A stretch of DNA of 64,000 nucleotides from Isoetes taiwanensis (GCA_021234155.1 JAJEKV010000018.1:14330925-14394924); one strand, 5' to 3'; counted from the stretch's first letter, positions 29,846-42,960 are shown. Program-made: numbers and translations. Notes: generated from the sequence alone by a model not told the origin.

Positions 29846-31580
29846 TGTTGACCCTAAACGTGGTTTATAGGTCAACACAAGAATCCAATTCAAGTTTTCA
29901 CCAAATTGGGGTTAGGGACCTCCAGATCACTTAAGGTGATCAGTCTATGCAAGAAAATTCCAAAGATAAGTTCAAAAAGTTTGAGTTCTATACCTTTCCC
30001 ATTTTCAAAAAATGGTACCTTTGCCAAAACAATTGTGGTGTTGGGATGCAGATCGATTTTTTGAGTCAGATGCTGTAGACTTGATCAAAAAAGTTGTAGG
30101 TAACCAACAATAAAAGCCTCCGACCAAGTCGGAGATTTAACTGTGAGTTATTCGAGCTCAAACTGAGGTCAAATTTTGGTCAATAGAGGTCAAATGTAGA
30201 AAATAAAGGATCAGGAATTGAGATTTGAGTTGCCAATCACTTTTTTGAGAATTTCCAAAGCAGATAGGTTGCAATGGTGTTGGGGAGGAGAGGCAAGCGG
30301 TCAAATCCTAGTTTGGAGGTGTATAGGTATTTTTTAACTGGATTTGGCAAAATACAGTCAAAACTATTTCAAACCCGAGACCAACTTTTTTGAATTTGAG
30401 CAACTTGATACCAATTTGGATTGATATGAAGGTAAATATATCAAGATAACAACAGATTCATAGCTTCAAGTACAAGAAAATAATCATCAAAAAGTCATAA
30501 GGTAATTTCTGAAAGTAATGTCAACTAAATCTTGTAGATCCAGCTTGAGGAGGAGAGCTCAAGAACTTCAAGGATCGCCCAGATCTTGCTCAAGAATGAT
30601 CAATGTATGATCTGAATATTCCGGGCCTTCAAAAACTTCTGTTGTTGATTCCCCGGTATATAAGTTTGAATTTTATGATTTAGGCATCTTAGGGCTTAGA
30701 TTTAGGCTTAATTTGATGCTTAAGAGCGGGGGATCCAGGTTTAGGTAGGTCTTAAGGTTTAAAAACTCGGTTCGTGATTCGAGCTTGTTTCAGTTTTAGG
30801 TCCGCCATTTTGTATTTTCAAGATCCGCATACGATATGGTCACCGTATTTTTTCGAAGTATAAACCATGAATATTCCGTATTTTGAGTTTTGAAAAGCTA
30901 GACTATGGTTTGGAAGGGTTACCCATAAAAACATTGAAGGAGTGAGCCATTGGAGCAAGGGCAACCCTAATTTTGGGGAATATACCGATTTTAAGCATTA
31001 TGAGGGAGAATATTCCACATAACATGGCCCTTTATAGCACAATGGTGAATAGGCATGGGGAGGCATAGGAAACAAAAAGGCAAAAAGCCATGGGGAAATG
31101 GTGGGAATAAATTATGGAGGAATAAGGATGTATGGGGAAGAAAAATTAGGCAAGATATGATAGGATATGCAAGAGTGAACAAAGGGAGTATAAACATAGG
31201 AAAAAAAGGCTAGGAAATTTTAAAAAGGGCAAGAATAAAATGAGTGAGAATGGCTAGGGGGGAATGGAACCTAGGAATGGAAAATACCATAGGGTCTTCC
31301 AAACTTTGAACTTCCAATCTTCAAAAAAATGCCTTCCAAACTTCTTACCCCAGAATCTCTTAGAGCATATTCTTGACTAAGCACTTTGACCTTAAATAAA
31401 ATACCTCATGTGAGTTTTTGATCCTTGAGCACTTGTTGACTTGAAGAATGAACACCCTTTGACCTCCATATCAAATGTTGAATGCCAAGAATCTTCCAAA
31501 CTTTGACCTAGTCTTCTAAAGTAAATTGACCTAGTTTGAACATATAGAGATCTCATTAGCATGTTGCCCTTGGGGCAACA
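29846..31580 (-). repeat. Element 6 3' LTR, duplicate error-rich copy
   Basis: It matches 40,457-42,185 along its whole length but differs by dozens of one-base indels and by changes at CAG/CTG. The tip hairpin is shortened (TGTTGCCCTTGGGGCAACA). It should not be used for dating. Confidence 0.85.
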
Positions 31581-32345
31581 TCTCACAAAACAAAAGAATG
31601 GCTGGTCCCCCAGCCATAAAGGGTCTTCAATCTTGTACCAAGGTGCTTGAGTGAGAATCATGGTAGAGAGAGAATGTAATGTGCAAGTGTATGGAATAGA
31701 AATGAAGGTGGGGGAGGGGGAATGTGAATGGAATATGATAAGTGAAAAAGAGTGAGAATGAGTGTGAATATGATAGGATAGTGATGGAAATGGAGTGTAT
31801 GGGGGGGAGGAAAAATGTGAAAATGTTGAGGTCTCGCCAAAACAAAAGAATGTGTGTCTCCTTAATATCTTCAAGAGCAACTCTGCTAGGATGGTGAAGC
31901 TGAATTGCAGAATGCTTTCTTCCTGGGGAAATGAACAACAAGAATAAGAAGTTTAAATGGATGGCGGGACTACTTATGGCAGATGAATAAAATGGGAAAA
32001 GGGTGCACATGTCATGGAAACACACAAACTAGTTAATCTTTAATACCTTGCAACTCGCTATGGTGGTGAAGCTGATTTGGCAGAGTGCCCTTATGGGAAT
32101 GAGAATAGGAGTAAGAAGTCTAGATGAATAACAGGACCACTTATGGCGTGTGGATGAAGATGGAAAAAGGGTGCTCCCTCAGATATGGCACTTGGTAAAG
32201 CATTAGTAATCACTATTTTCTTGAGATCATTCATATCTTTGTCCTCAAGTCAGCCCAACCTACAATCATAAAATTAACCCATTAAAATAACATGCTCAAA
32301 GAATTAAATAAATCTAACTATGCTAATTCTACCATAGATTTTTTT
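31581..32345 (-). other. Element 6 3' UTR, duplicate error-rich copy
   Basis: It corresponds to 42,186-42,960, with both hairpin modules recognisable. The polypurine-tract hairpin is damaged at about 31,601-31,616. No gene is seen; the frames at 31,392-32,025 are composition artefacts. Confidence 0.75.
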
Positions 32346-32960
32346 TTTTTCTCTAATGCAAAAAGAGGGACAAGCATGCATGTTGGTCCCAATACCTCTT
32401 CAGATGCAAGACATTAATAGATTTGGTAACAGCATTTCTGAGGCAACCTTTGTAGCCAATATGAGTTGGTACCGCAACTTTCGCACCACAAAAAGGTCCC
32501 TCCCAAATATTATCAAATTTGCCTTTGAGTCTTTTTGACTTATTCCATTTGAGGACAAGTTTTCCCCTTCTCTAAAAGTGCCTTGTATCCTATGTGCACT
32601 TTAAAAGCGCCGGATCTTTGGCCTTTTTTCAAGCAAATTAGTATTCTCATTTCTCCATCCTATATTCATCTAGGTGTAGCAAGGCATCCAATCTTTCCCG
32701 AAGGTATACCCAAAAGGTAAACATAGTTTATAAGCTAACCTCGTGGAAGGCAACTCAAGTTCCAATAGTAAGACCGCCTCTATGCTAAAACCAAATTGAA
32801 GGGTGTATGATTTGTAGTTGCTTTTGATAGTGACTCAGTTCCAAAGTGCATCCACTATTTTGACATGCCAATCTCTCTTTATCGATCTCAATCACCGTAA
32901 GGTACTTTTTCAACACTTTGTTAGTGGCTTCAATTTCGTCCATTACCTTGGGATACAGGA
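32346..32960 (-). pseudogene. Element 6 integrase C-terminus, duplicate, broken off
   Basis: Minus-strand integrase C-terminal sequence matches 42,961-43,575 with many indels. At about 32,960 it stops in the NGQAEATNK region and joins plus-strand element 3 sequence. Confidence 0.8.
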
Positions 32961-32978
32961 GAGCTTCCTTTTGTTTCA
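32955..32978. other. Junction: minus element 6 integrase to plus element 3 RNase H
   Basis: Left of the junction the sequence equals about 43,575; right of it, about 19,905. About ten bases between are unclear. This is the seam of the 13 kb / 10.6 kb duplication. Confidence 0.8.
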
Positions 32979-35965
32979 TGGGAGATTACCACATACCAAG
33001 AGAGGAAAAATGTGGAAGCTGATACCCTATGCAGGGAAACTCTCATGACACACCTAACCGAGGGAGCTATTCCAGAGGAAGACCTTGATGCTAGTGAGGT
33101 AAAAGCTCTTTGTCCTATTCTAACCATTAATGCATCAGAAGAAAAGGATATCGAAGAGATTACCATTACAAAAATGGTAAAACTAGAACCCTGCTTGTTG
33201 AGATCTCATTGAATACCAAAATAGGGAGAATATACAAATGTTCTTTGAAGAAAGGAAGGAAGTGTTTGCTTGGAATTATTCTGAGCTTACTGGTATTAAA
33301 GCCGGTATGCCAATTTGAAATCAAGATTAAGAAGGGTGTAAACCAACCGAAGAAGAATTAATGCTTCATTGATGGGATTGATTAAAGATGAGTTGGATAA
33401 AATGCTAGATGCAGTGTTATTATTGAAATTATTAATCCGTAATGGGTGTCTTGCATTGTACCTCAGAGAGCAAAAAAGTGGTGCCTTTTAAGGATATGTA
33501 TTGGATTATCGGTGACCTCAACAAAGCCAATTATCAAGGACTGCTATCCCTTGCCTTTTTAGAAGAAATCTTATATGCTGAAGCAGGAAAGAGGTGTACT
33601 CATTTCTAGATGGTGGATTTTCAGGTTTAATCAAATTGGCATTAAGAAGAAGACCAACCCAAGACCTCTTTATTACCCCTTGGGAACTTATGCAATGAAA
33701 AGAATGCCTTTGACCAATGAATGCACCTGCTACTTTCCCCCAGAGGGCTATGGATGTTATTTTTAGCCTATGTCTCCCTCAAGAATTCAGAGTTTATTTG
33801 GATGACCTTGTTTAGGATCTCACCCTACTAATCATTTAGAATTGCCGGCAAAAATATGTTCTTTTGCGGTGGAACTGATTCAACCTAACCCAAAAGAAAT
33901 GTATTTTTTGCATCCAAAAGGCAAATTCTTTGGGACACGAGGTATCCAACAATGGCATACAAGTGGCACAAGAAAAGTTAGCCCTCAAAACTCCGGGTGC
34001 CCCCCAAAAATTTGAAGCGTGTCAAAAGTTTTATTGGCATGACTAGTTTTCTTGGGATGTATATTCCTAATTTTGCTCACATTATAAGTCCTATTTCTAA
34101 GCTGACAAGAATAGGCAGGATCTCCAAATCGAGAGCAAGTATGTTCCTCGTCACATGGTCATCAGATTGCCAAGAGTCTTTGAGTTGCTTATAAAGTCCA
34201 TTTGTGAAGCAACTCTTCTAAAACCTGATTTGGACAAGCCATTTGAGGTCTACATTACTATTACTAAAAGGCTATAGGCCTAGCTATTCTCTTGCAGGAC
34301 AAGCACACCATAGCTTTTGCCAAAGAAACGGGAGTTCAAATCAAGAAAAATATACACCGAATGGAGAAGAGTGTCATTGCTCTCATGTTCCTCGATTGAT
34401 GCATACAGGTCATTTATTATTGAAGAGTTCCGCTCAAGTTTATATGAAACAAAATCCAATAGGTTTGTTATTTGGTAAGGCTACCTCTAAACCAAAAAAT
34501 TCAAAGGTGGGCTTGCAAGCTACAAACCTTTCATATTTCCATAAAAGAGTTACATCATGTGAAGAGTCCCAGGCTTTTATTTACCTTACATTTTCTTTGA
34601 TCATGAGGATGTGTAGTAGAAGTTGTTGACTTTGTGGATGCCTTTAACTTATTTGCTGTGCATGTGATGAAGAGCGTAACCAACAGATTGGCAGCCTACC
34701 TATAAAGAATTTTCTACAATTCAAGGAAATGCCCTCGGGGATCGACCTCGAGCCACAAAGGAGATTTAAAGAAAAAGTGCAGGCAATTCAAAAATGATTA
34801 ATGATGTTTTATGTAAAGTTAACGGGATGGATTATTACCAGGTGTGTCAATGAAGAGGAATCGCTTTGATCATTAGAGAAATGCATGAAGGAGTATGTGG
34901 AGGCCATTTTGCTGGAGATACTATCGCCAAGAAAATTCTCGTGTCGTTATTATTATTGGCCTACAATATTTAAAGATTGTTATATCAAGTATAAAAATCT
35001 TGCCACAAGTGCCAAATATTTGGTAAAAGGATCCTTCTCCTCACTTGCACTAAACCCCATCATTTCTCGGGACCTTTCCAAATGTGGGATTAGATTATAT
35101 TGGTCCTATTAACCCCCCCTTCACAGGACAACACCAGCATATTATTGTAGCTACAGTTACTTTTTACCAAGTGGGCAGAGGCAATTCCTTTAAGACAAGC
35201 TAATGCCATCACAACAGCAAAAGTTCTTACATGAGTATATTTGTGCACCTGGTTTGGTATCCCCCTACAATTACATTCCGATAGAGGTACTCCTTTTGTG
35301 AATGAAGTCATTTCTAATTTATTGACCATTCTAAAGTCAAGCATACCAAGAGTTCCTCTTACTACCCCCAAGGTAATGGTCAAGCAAGCTACTAATAAAG
35401 TTTTGAAAAGCATTTTGCGAAAAACAAAGGGATGATAATCAAAAGGGATCTGGTATGTCAAACGGTGAATGCTCTATGGGCTTATAGAGTCACCATTAAA
35501 ACAGCAAACCACCCATACACCCTTTAACTTAGTATATGGCATTGAAGTCAGGTTTTCCAAAGAACTTGAGCCGCCATCTCCAGGTTGGCCCATAAGTTGT
35601 GTTTGCCTTTTGAGTATGCTTTTGCGGAAAGATTGATACCATTCCCGCATTTAGAAGAATATAGAATGGAAGTTGAGAATGCTAATTTGCTAAAAGCCAA
35701 GGATTTGGCTTTTCAAAGCCGCTCATAAAATACAAGGGACTTTCAAGATCGAGAGTTAGTCCTAAAATGGAATAAATCAAGGGAAGACTTGGCTGGTAAG
35801 TTTGAAAACCTTTGGGAGGGCCCCCTATGAGGTGTTGGAACCTGCAGGTACCAATTCCTATTGGTTAAAGGAACTAACTTCGTGGATGCCACTTCAAATC
35901 CTATCAACACTATTCACCGAAAAGGTACCGGATCAGCATATATGTTTGTCTCTTTTATGTTCTAG
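32973..35965 (+). pseudogene. Element 3 pol duplicate (RNase H end to integrase), error-rich
   Basis: It is collinear with about 19,905-22,901, including upstream RNase H C-terminus (ADTLCRETLMTHLTEGA), RT, degenerate RNase H and integrase. Small indels occur every few dozen bases, often at CTG/CAG or in homopolymers, so no frame longer than about 130 codons survives. RT motifs are still visible (FIGMTSFLGMYIPNFAH near 34,030, LHSDRGTPFVNEV near 35,275). I judge it a low-quality consensus of an element 3 copy, not a naturally decayed relic. Confidence 0.88.
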
Positions 35966-36837
35966 AACTTCTACAAGTTAGAATTAAAGTTAAAAATTAG
36001 AATAGGTTGGATTAGATTTCACTTTGTCTTAAATTTAGAACTAATGTCTTCATTGAGTTTATATTTGCAAGATTAGCGATTATGAAGGATGAGCTATCAA
36101 AAAGCAAATTGACGTAATGGATTTTTATTAATTGCCAAGTGTCATTTGGGGAGCACCCTTTTTCCATCTTCATTCATCTGTCTCATTATGGTCCCGCCTC
36201 CATTCAGCCATGTACTCTCATTTTATCTCCCTAAATGTGCACTCTGCAAAATTCACCTTTCACCATCATAGCAGAAGTTGCAAGGATCAAGATTAACTTG
36301 TTTGTATGTTTCCATGACAAAATCCTTTTCTCCATCTTATTCATCTGCCATAAGTGGTCCCGCTATCCATTTAAACTCCTTATTCTTGTTCTCATTCCCA
36401 AAAGAAAGCACTCTGCAATTCAGCTTCACCATCATAGCAGAGTTGCATTTTTAAGGACTGTGGAGGCACACATTTTCTTGTTTTGGCGACATCTCAACTT
36501 TTGCACATCCACTCCACCCTTTTTACACTCTATTTCCATCACCACCTGACCATATTCACACTCATTCTACCTTTTTTTTTCACATTTTTCTTGTTTTGGC
36601 GAAATTCCAATATTTGCACACTCATCTCATCTCATACACTACATTTCCATCACTACCTTTGTCATATTCACACTCATTCTCACCTTTTTTTTTACTACCA
36701 ATGCACTCACTTTTATCCCACCAACACTTACACTTTTACACCCTCTTTTACCATAATCCTCATTCATACACTTTGGAGCAGATATGAAGACCCTTTATGG
36801 GCGAGGGGGACCAGCCATTTTCTTTTGTTTTATGAGA
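35966..36837 (+). other. Element 3 3' UTR duplicate
   Basis: It matches 22,902-23,769 with frequent indels. Hairpin modules, G-poor tract and TTTTGGCGA repeats are recognisable. No gene is seen. Confidence 0.75.
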
Positions 36838-38785
36838 TGTTGCCCCAAAGGGCAACATACTAACTGCTAGCTCATGTGTTGAAGTAGGTCAAGTTATTGT
36901 GGAAGAATTAAATCAAAAGGAGCTTGGTAGTCAACATTGATATGAAGGTCAAAACAATATCAATCTTCAAAGGTCAACTCCCATGAAAAATGCTATATCG
37001 TCGAAGTCAAAGGTTTTCAAAAGATGCTCTATACTATTCGGGTTGTGAAGATTGGAAAATGCTTTTTGAAGTTTGGAAGACAAAGTTTGGAAGACCCCAT
37101 GGTATTAGATTCCACCCCTAGTCATTTTTATCCATTTTTCTTACCCCATTTTCCTAGTCATATTCCCCTTATGCTTATATTCTCCCTTGCTCACCTTTTG
37201 CCAAATCACACCTTGTTTGCCTAATTCCTTTTCAAGTCTCACAGGGGTCCGTCCTATGTCCTCATGGATTCGGTGCCAATCTTGACATGACGTAAAAATA
37301 CTATCTATCTATCTATCTAATGCCTTTTGCCTTTCCATTCATATCCCTTTTCCCATTCTTATCACACCTTTTATAAATACCCTAGTCCATTTCTTGTTTG
37401 GAATTTTATGATCATTTTGCTTTGCCCACCATTGTGCCTTTAAATATTCATGTTACCCATGGAATATCCCAATGCATGGTATCTAGACCTAGCATATTCC
37501 CAAAAAATTAGGGTTGCCATCTCCTCAAAATGATCAAATTACCTAACTATTTTATAAGGCACCCTTTGAAACCATGGCCTAGCTTTTCTAAATGGTGAAT
37601 ACAACATATTCTTGGTTTATACTTCCCAAAAATACGGCCCGCGATCGCCAAGCAAACTTCTGGAAAAATACGCTGAAGAACCCTAAACTTAGAAACTTGC
37701 TTTCGAATCACTTGAATTGGGATCTTAAGCTACAAAAATTACCTATTCTTGGATTCCCCGCCATCAGCATCCCATTAAGCCTATAATCAAGCCAAGATGT
37801 TTGAATCATTAAATCTAAATCTATATCACGGGAAAACAATGACAGAGTTTTTGAAGGCCGAAGCATCAAACCTCGACATTGATACATACGCGAGCATGAT
37901 CCAAGACGTTCATGAAGTATCCGAGTGTTCCCGCCCGACGATTTGAGAAAATTGGACCGGATATTTTGATTTGATATTATTTGTTGACCTTCTAAGCCAT
38001 CTTGATGATTGATCTATGATCCTAAGACTCTTATTTACCTTGTACTACCATCAGATCAATGGAAATTGCCTGCCAAGTATTTAAAAAGTTGACTGTCATG
38101 ATCCTTTAGTATTTTTGCATCACAAACATTTTCTGATGTAGAGTATTCCTTCATTTTTTCTGCATATGACCATTTGCACTTCCTTCTCCATCATATTTGC
38201 ACCGTGTGCACAAAAATCACAAAAAATCCATCCCAAACTCAAGTTACCATTTTTGCATTAAACATGCGTCTGAAGTTTAGTGATATTCACAAAAGCAAGC
38301 CAAAAATAGTTTTAGTGATCTAAATTATGATTTGAATGCATGCCCCTCACCTTTGGGATCTACATTGCACCACCGACTTTGAATTCCTTCAAAATTCAAC
38401 CTACAACTCAAGTTACAAAAGTCCGAGCTCGTTTGTAGTTTTGACTGATATTGACCAAAATTTGACCCAACTTAGAGATCGAATATCTTGCAAATTAAAA
38501 CTTCGGACTTGGTCAAGGTTTTCACCCTCGCTTGCCTACCACTTTTAAACAAGTCCAAAATATTTGACCTTGGAAATCAAACCTTTGTGAGATCTGCATT
38601 GATTTGAGTAAGAGGTCCATATTCTAGAATTGGGAAAGGTATGAGAACTTTGTAACTGAGCTTTTTCTTTGAGAAATTCTTGTGTAGATTGATCACCTCA
38701 AGTGATCTGGAGGTTCTAACCCCAACTTGAGTGGAAACTCAAGTTGGCTCTTTGTGTTTGACTCTAGCCAGGTTGGGGGTCAACA
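36838..38785 (+). repeat. Element 3 3' LTR duplicate
   Basis: It matches 23,770-25,727, including the (CTAT)n-tailed insertion (about 37,227-37,318), and is followed by GGGAT at 38,786-38,790. Sharing that insertion and the same flank shows that it is the same insertion event duplicated, not a second transposition. Confidence 0.88.
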
Positions 38786-38892
38786 GGGATCCCCCCTAAA
38801 TATCATGCCATATCACATTATGAAGAAGTGTGGTTTCGAGGTGGACAAGAAAGCTTCTATATTATTAAGGTCTTTTTATAATGCTAAGATTA
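38786..38892 (+). pseudogene. Element 2 protease fragment, duplicate
   Basis: It repeats 25,728-25,834: SPLNIMPYHIMKKCGFEVDKKASILLRSFYNAKI, ending in GATTA (38,888-38,892). Confidence 0.88.
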
Positions 38893-39586
38893 TGTTGACC
38901 GGGTTTTTGGCACCCGGTATAACATGAAAAAGAGAGCCATTGGAAGGGGGGGGCGATTATAAAGCCCAAATGTTGTAAAGGTCTAAGGCACCAAAAAATA
39001 AAAAAGGGCCTAGATCTAGTTGTTTAAATTTAAGGGCTTCTAAGATTTTTTAAATGGTTGAAGAGGGGTACATTATCTAAGGCTAAGATGAAGAGGCAAG
39101 ATCAAAGGTGGAGATTAAAAAAGACAAAAATTAAAGGTTGAGATAAAGAGGCAAGATCAAGGGTGGAGATGAAGGGGTCAAAATTAAAGGTTAAGATGAA
39201 GAGGCAAGATCAAAGGTGGAGATTAAGAGGCAAAAAAATCAAAGGTCAAGATAAGAAGTAATGTTTATAAAAGATTCTTGAGGAGCACGAGCTCCTCCTC
39301 TTGCCTTGCTCCAAGTTCTTGGGATGGTGGCAGCTCCTCCTTGAATTGGATCAATGGCCCCTCCATGGTTCAGAGACATGGAGGGACCCTTTTGTATTTG
39401 AAGTTTTGTGCTTATATGAATTTTCTTTTGGGCCCAAAGTTATTCCATTCCAAGTTTTTCTTCAAATCTCTCATTCTACACTGATTTCATATTGCAAGCC
39501 TTTGATTTCATATTACAGCATCGAAGTGATCCTGATGTCTGCCTTTGAGGCCACCTGTTGGGGGTTGTGGGAAAAATCCGCCAACA
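38893..39586 (+). repeat. Solo LTR of element 4, flanked by GATTA
   Basis: A single LTR lies between GATTA at 38,888-38,892 and GATTA at 39,587-39,591, at the exact site where the other copy has the full element 4. Its first half follows the 5' LTR at diagnostic sites (GGCACC near 38,987, GTCAAAATT near 39,178). Its second half follows the 3' LTR (TATAAAAGATT near 39,267, GAATTGGATC near 39,343). This is the pattern of LTR-LTR recombination, although some right-hand differences could be consensus errors. Confidence 0.88.
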
Positions 39587-40301
39587 GATTACTCCTATTG
39601 GTGTGGTGACTAAAGTGCCTGTTAATACAGAAGGCATAACTGTAGCTGCTAACTTTATTGTAGTGGCTTTTGAAGATATAGGGGATGAATCTGACATCTA
39701 TGATCTACTTTTAGGAAGGAGATGGTTAGCCACTGTGAATACTAGGCCAGTCTGGTCTCAAGGGAGATGTACCATCTATAATGGCTCTCAGACTGCTACA
39801 GTTTACAACCAAGATGGCTCCTATGGTTCCAAAGAAGAGGTAAATTTTATTAAAGAAATGTTGATTGAAGAACCTTTGGGATCTTACAGAATAAAAAATA
39901 CAAGATCAAGAAAATATGAAATGGTTCCTCTTATTATGGAATGTGCACTCCCCAGCAGACAAGGACCATCAGGATTCTTATGGTTCGATGGAGGTATTTC
40001 CAGAAAATTAAATATTGCATCATCTGCTGCTATTTTAAAAGATTCTTCTCACAAACTATTAGCTAAAGTAGGAAGAATCTTCCCCCAAGTCACATCTAAT
40101 GTAGCAGAATATAAAGCTCTGATTGCAGGTCTTCAGGAGGCCAAAGCTATGGATATTGCTAACATCCACATTTATGGTGACTCACAATTAATTTGTAGGC
40201 AAGTTTCAGGAAACTACCAAACAAAAAATGCAGATATGGAGCTCTTGAAAAATCAAGTAATGGGAGTACTCTCGAGTTTTGCTTCATGGGAGATCACTCA
40301 C
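39587..40301 (+). pseudogene. Element 2 protease end and upstream RNase H (clean copy)
   Basis: The frame runs from ITPIGVVTKVPVNTEGI through DIYDLLLGRRWLATV to the RNase H. It shows WFDGG, SNVAEYKALIAGLQEA and GDSQLICRQVSGNYQ, and breaks at WEITH, before the fourth catalytic Asp. Element 5 interrupts it at 40,302; the RNase H end is found at 53,480. There is no stop in this piece. CTCAC at 40,297-40,301 is the left target duplication of element 5. Confidence 0.92.
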
Positions 40302-40456
40302 TGTTGACCCCCAACCTGGCTAGAGAGTCAAACACAAGAAGCCAACTTGAATTTATGCTCAAGTTGGGGTTAGAACCTCCAGATCACTTTAGGTGATCAG
40401 TCTACACAAGAATTTTTCAAAGAAAAAGCTCAAATATCAAGTATTCATACCTTTCC
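40302..40456 (-). repeat. Element 5 3' LTR, terminal part
   Basis: It holds the last 155 bases of the LTR (minus strand), with U5 hairpin GATCAC/GTGATC, TGGAGGTTCTAACC and terminal GGGGGTCAACA. It ends at TTTCC (40,452-40,456), the left target duplication of element 6. The LTR resumes at 50,319. Confidence 0.9.
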
Positions 40457-42185
40457 TGTTGACCCTAAACGTGGTTTATAGGTCAACCACAAGAATCCAA
40501 TTCAAGTTTTCACTCAAATTGGGGTTAGGACCTCCAGATCACTTAAGGTGATCAGTCTATGCAAGAAAATTCCAAAGATAAGTTCAAAAAGTTTGAGTTC
40601 TATACCTTTCCCATTTTCAAAAAATGGTACCTTTGCCAAAACAATTGTGGTGTTGGGATGCAGATCGATTTTTTGAGTCAGATGCTGTAGACTTGATCAA
40701 AAAAGTTGTAGGTAACCAACAATAAAGCCTCTGACCAAGTCAGAGATTTAATCTGTGAGTTATTCGAGCTCAAACTGAGGTCAAATTTTGGTCAATAGAG
40801 GTCAAATGTAGAAAACAAAGGATCGAAATTGAGATTTGGAGTTGCCAATCACTTTTTTGAGAATTTCCAAAGCAGATAGGTTGCAATGGTGTTGGGGAGG
40901 AGAGGCAAGCAGTCAAATCCTAGTTTGGAGGTGTATAGGTATTTTTTGTAACTGGATTTGGCAAAATACAGTCAAAACTGTTCAAACCCGAGACCAACTT
41001 TTTTGAATTTGAGCAACTTGACAGTCAATTTGGATTGATATGAAGGTAAATATATCAAGATAACAACAGATTCATAGCTTCAAGTACAAGAAAATAATCA
41101 TCAAAAGTCATAAGGTAATTTCTGAAAGTAATGTCAACTAAATCTTGTAGATCCAGTTGAGGAGAGCTCAAGAACTTCAAGGATCGTCCAGATCTTGCTC
41201 AGCAATGATCAATGTATGATCTGAATACTTCTGGGCCTTCGAAAAACTTCTGTTGTTGATTCCCTGGTATATAAGTTTGAATTTTATGATTCCGGCATCT
41301 TAGGGCTTAGATTTAGGCTTAATTTGATGCTTAAGAGCAGGGATCCAGGTTTAGGTAGGTCTTAAGGTTTAAAAACTCGGTTCCGGCGTGATTCGAGCTT
41401 GTTTCCAGTTTTAGGTCTGCTCAGCTGTATTTTCGAAGATCTGCGCGATATGGTCACCGTATTTTTCGAAGTATAAACCATGAATATTCCGTATTTTGAG
41501 TTTTTGAAAAGCTAGACTATGGTTTGGAAGGGTTACCCATAAAAACATTGAAGGAGTGAGCCATTGGAGCAAGGGCAACCCTAATTTTGGGGGAATATAC
41601 CCGATTTTAAGCATTATGAGGGAGAATATTCCACATAACATGGCCCTTTTATAGCACAATGGTGAATAGGTATGGGGAGGCATAGGAAACAAAAAGGCAA
41701 AAGCCATGGGGGAAATGGTGGGAATAAATTATGGAGGAATAAGGATGTATGGGGGAAGAAAAATTAGGCAAGATATGATAGGATATGCAAGAGTGAACAA
41801 AGGGAGTATAAACATAGGAAAAAAAAGGCTAGGAAATTTTAAAAGGGCAAGAATAAAAATGAGTGAGAATGGCTAGGGAATGGAACCAAATACCATAGGG
41901 TCTTCCAAACTTTGAACTTCCAATCTTCAAAAAATGCCTTCCAAACTTCTTAACCCAGAATCTTCTAGAGCATATTCTTGACTAAGCACTTTGACCTTAA
42001 ATAAAATACCTCATGTGAGTTTTTGATCCTTGAGCACTTGTTGACTTGAAGAATGAACACCCTTTGACCTCCATATCAATGTTGAATGCCAAGAATCTTC
42101 CAAACTTTGACCTAGTCTTCTAAAGTAAATTGACCTAGTTTGAACATATAGATCTCCATTAGCATGTTGCCCTTTGGGGGCAACA
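40457..42185 (-). repeat. Element 6 3' LTR
   Basis: Minus-strand LTR from the TGTTGCCC hairpin (42,165-42,185) to CAACA at 40,457. It lacks about 160 bp present in the 5' LTR at 48,925-49,085 and two shorter stretches near 49,757 and 49,970. Candidate TATA box (TATAAAA on the minus strand) is at 41,647-41,653. Confidence 0.92.
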
Positions 42186-42960
42186 TCTCGCCAAAACAAA
42201 AGAATGGCTGGTCCCCTCAGCCATAAAGGGTCTTCAATCTTGTACCAAGGTGCTTGAGTGAGAATCATGGTAGAGAGAGAATGTAATGTGCAAGTGTTAA
42301 TGGAATAGAAATGAAGGTGGGGGAGGGGGGATGTGAATGGAATATGATAAGTGAAAAAGAGTGAGAATGAGTGTGAATATGATAGGATAGTGATGGAAAT
42401 GGAGTGTATGGGGGGGAGAAAAAATGTGAAAATGTTGAGGTCTCGCCAAAACAAAAGAATGTGTGTCTCCTTAATATCTTCAAGAGCAACTCTGCTAGGA
42501 TGGTGAAGCTGAATTGCAGAGTGCTTTCTTCCTGGGGAAATGAACAACAAGAATAAGAAGTTTAAATGGATGGCAGGACTACTTATGGCAGATGAATAAA
42601 AATGGGAAAAGGGTGCACATGTCATGGAAACACACAAACTAGTTAATCTTAATACCTTGCAACTCTGCTATGGTGGTGAAGCTGATTTGCAGAGTGCCTT
42701 TATGGGAATGAGAATAGGAGTAAGAAGTCTAGATGAATAACAGGACCACTTATGGCAGGTGGATGAAGATGGAAAAAAGGGTGCTCCTGCATATGGCACT
42801 TGGTAAAGCATTAGTAATCACTATTTTTCTTGAGATCATTCATACTGTCCTCAAGTCAGCCCAACCTACAATCATAAAATTAACCCATTAAAATAACATG
42901 CTCAAAGAATTAAATAAATCTAACTATGCTAATTCTACCATAGATTTTTTTTTTTTTTCT
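42186..42960 (-). other. Element 6 3' UTR
   Basis: No gene is seen. On the plus strand, hairpins ACTCTGC/GCAGAGT lie at 42,489-42,495 with 42,516-42,522 and at 42,662-42,668 with 42,689-42,695. The polypurine-tract hairpin is at 42,206-42,222. A purine-rich, C-poor plus strand (about 42,240-42,440) gives spurious long minus-strand frames such as 42,011-42,637. Confidence 0.8.

Noticed and set aside
32973-35965. Ancient, naturally decayed element 3 relative
   Set aside because: It shares the recent (CTAT)n insertion and exact flanks with the clean copy, and errors are concentrated at CTG/CAG and homopolymers, so poor consensus is the better explanation.
42011-42637. Long minus-strand open frames rich in His, Ser, Thr and Pro (also 7,371-7,727, 23,169-23,690, 31,392-32,025, 36,483-36,863)
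   Set aside because: They lie in the G-poor 3' UTR tract and LTR start, differ in frame between copies and match no family; low-complexity composition explains them.
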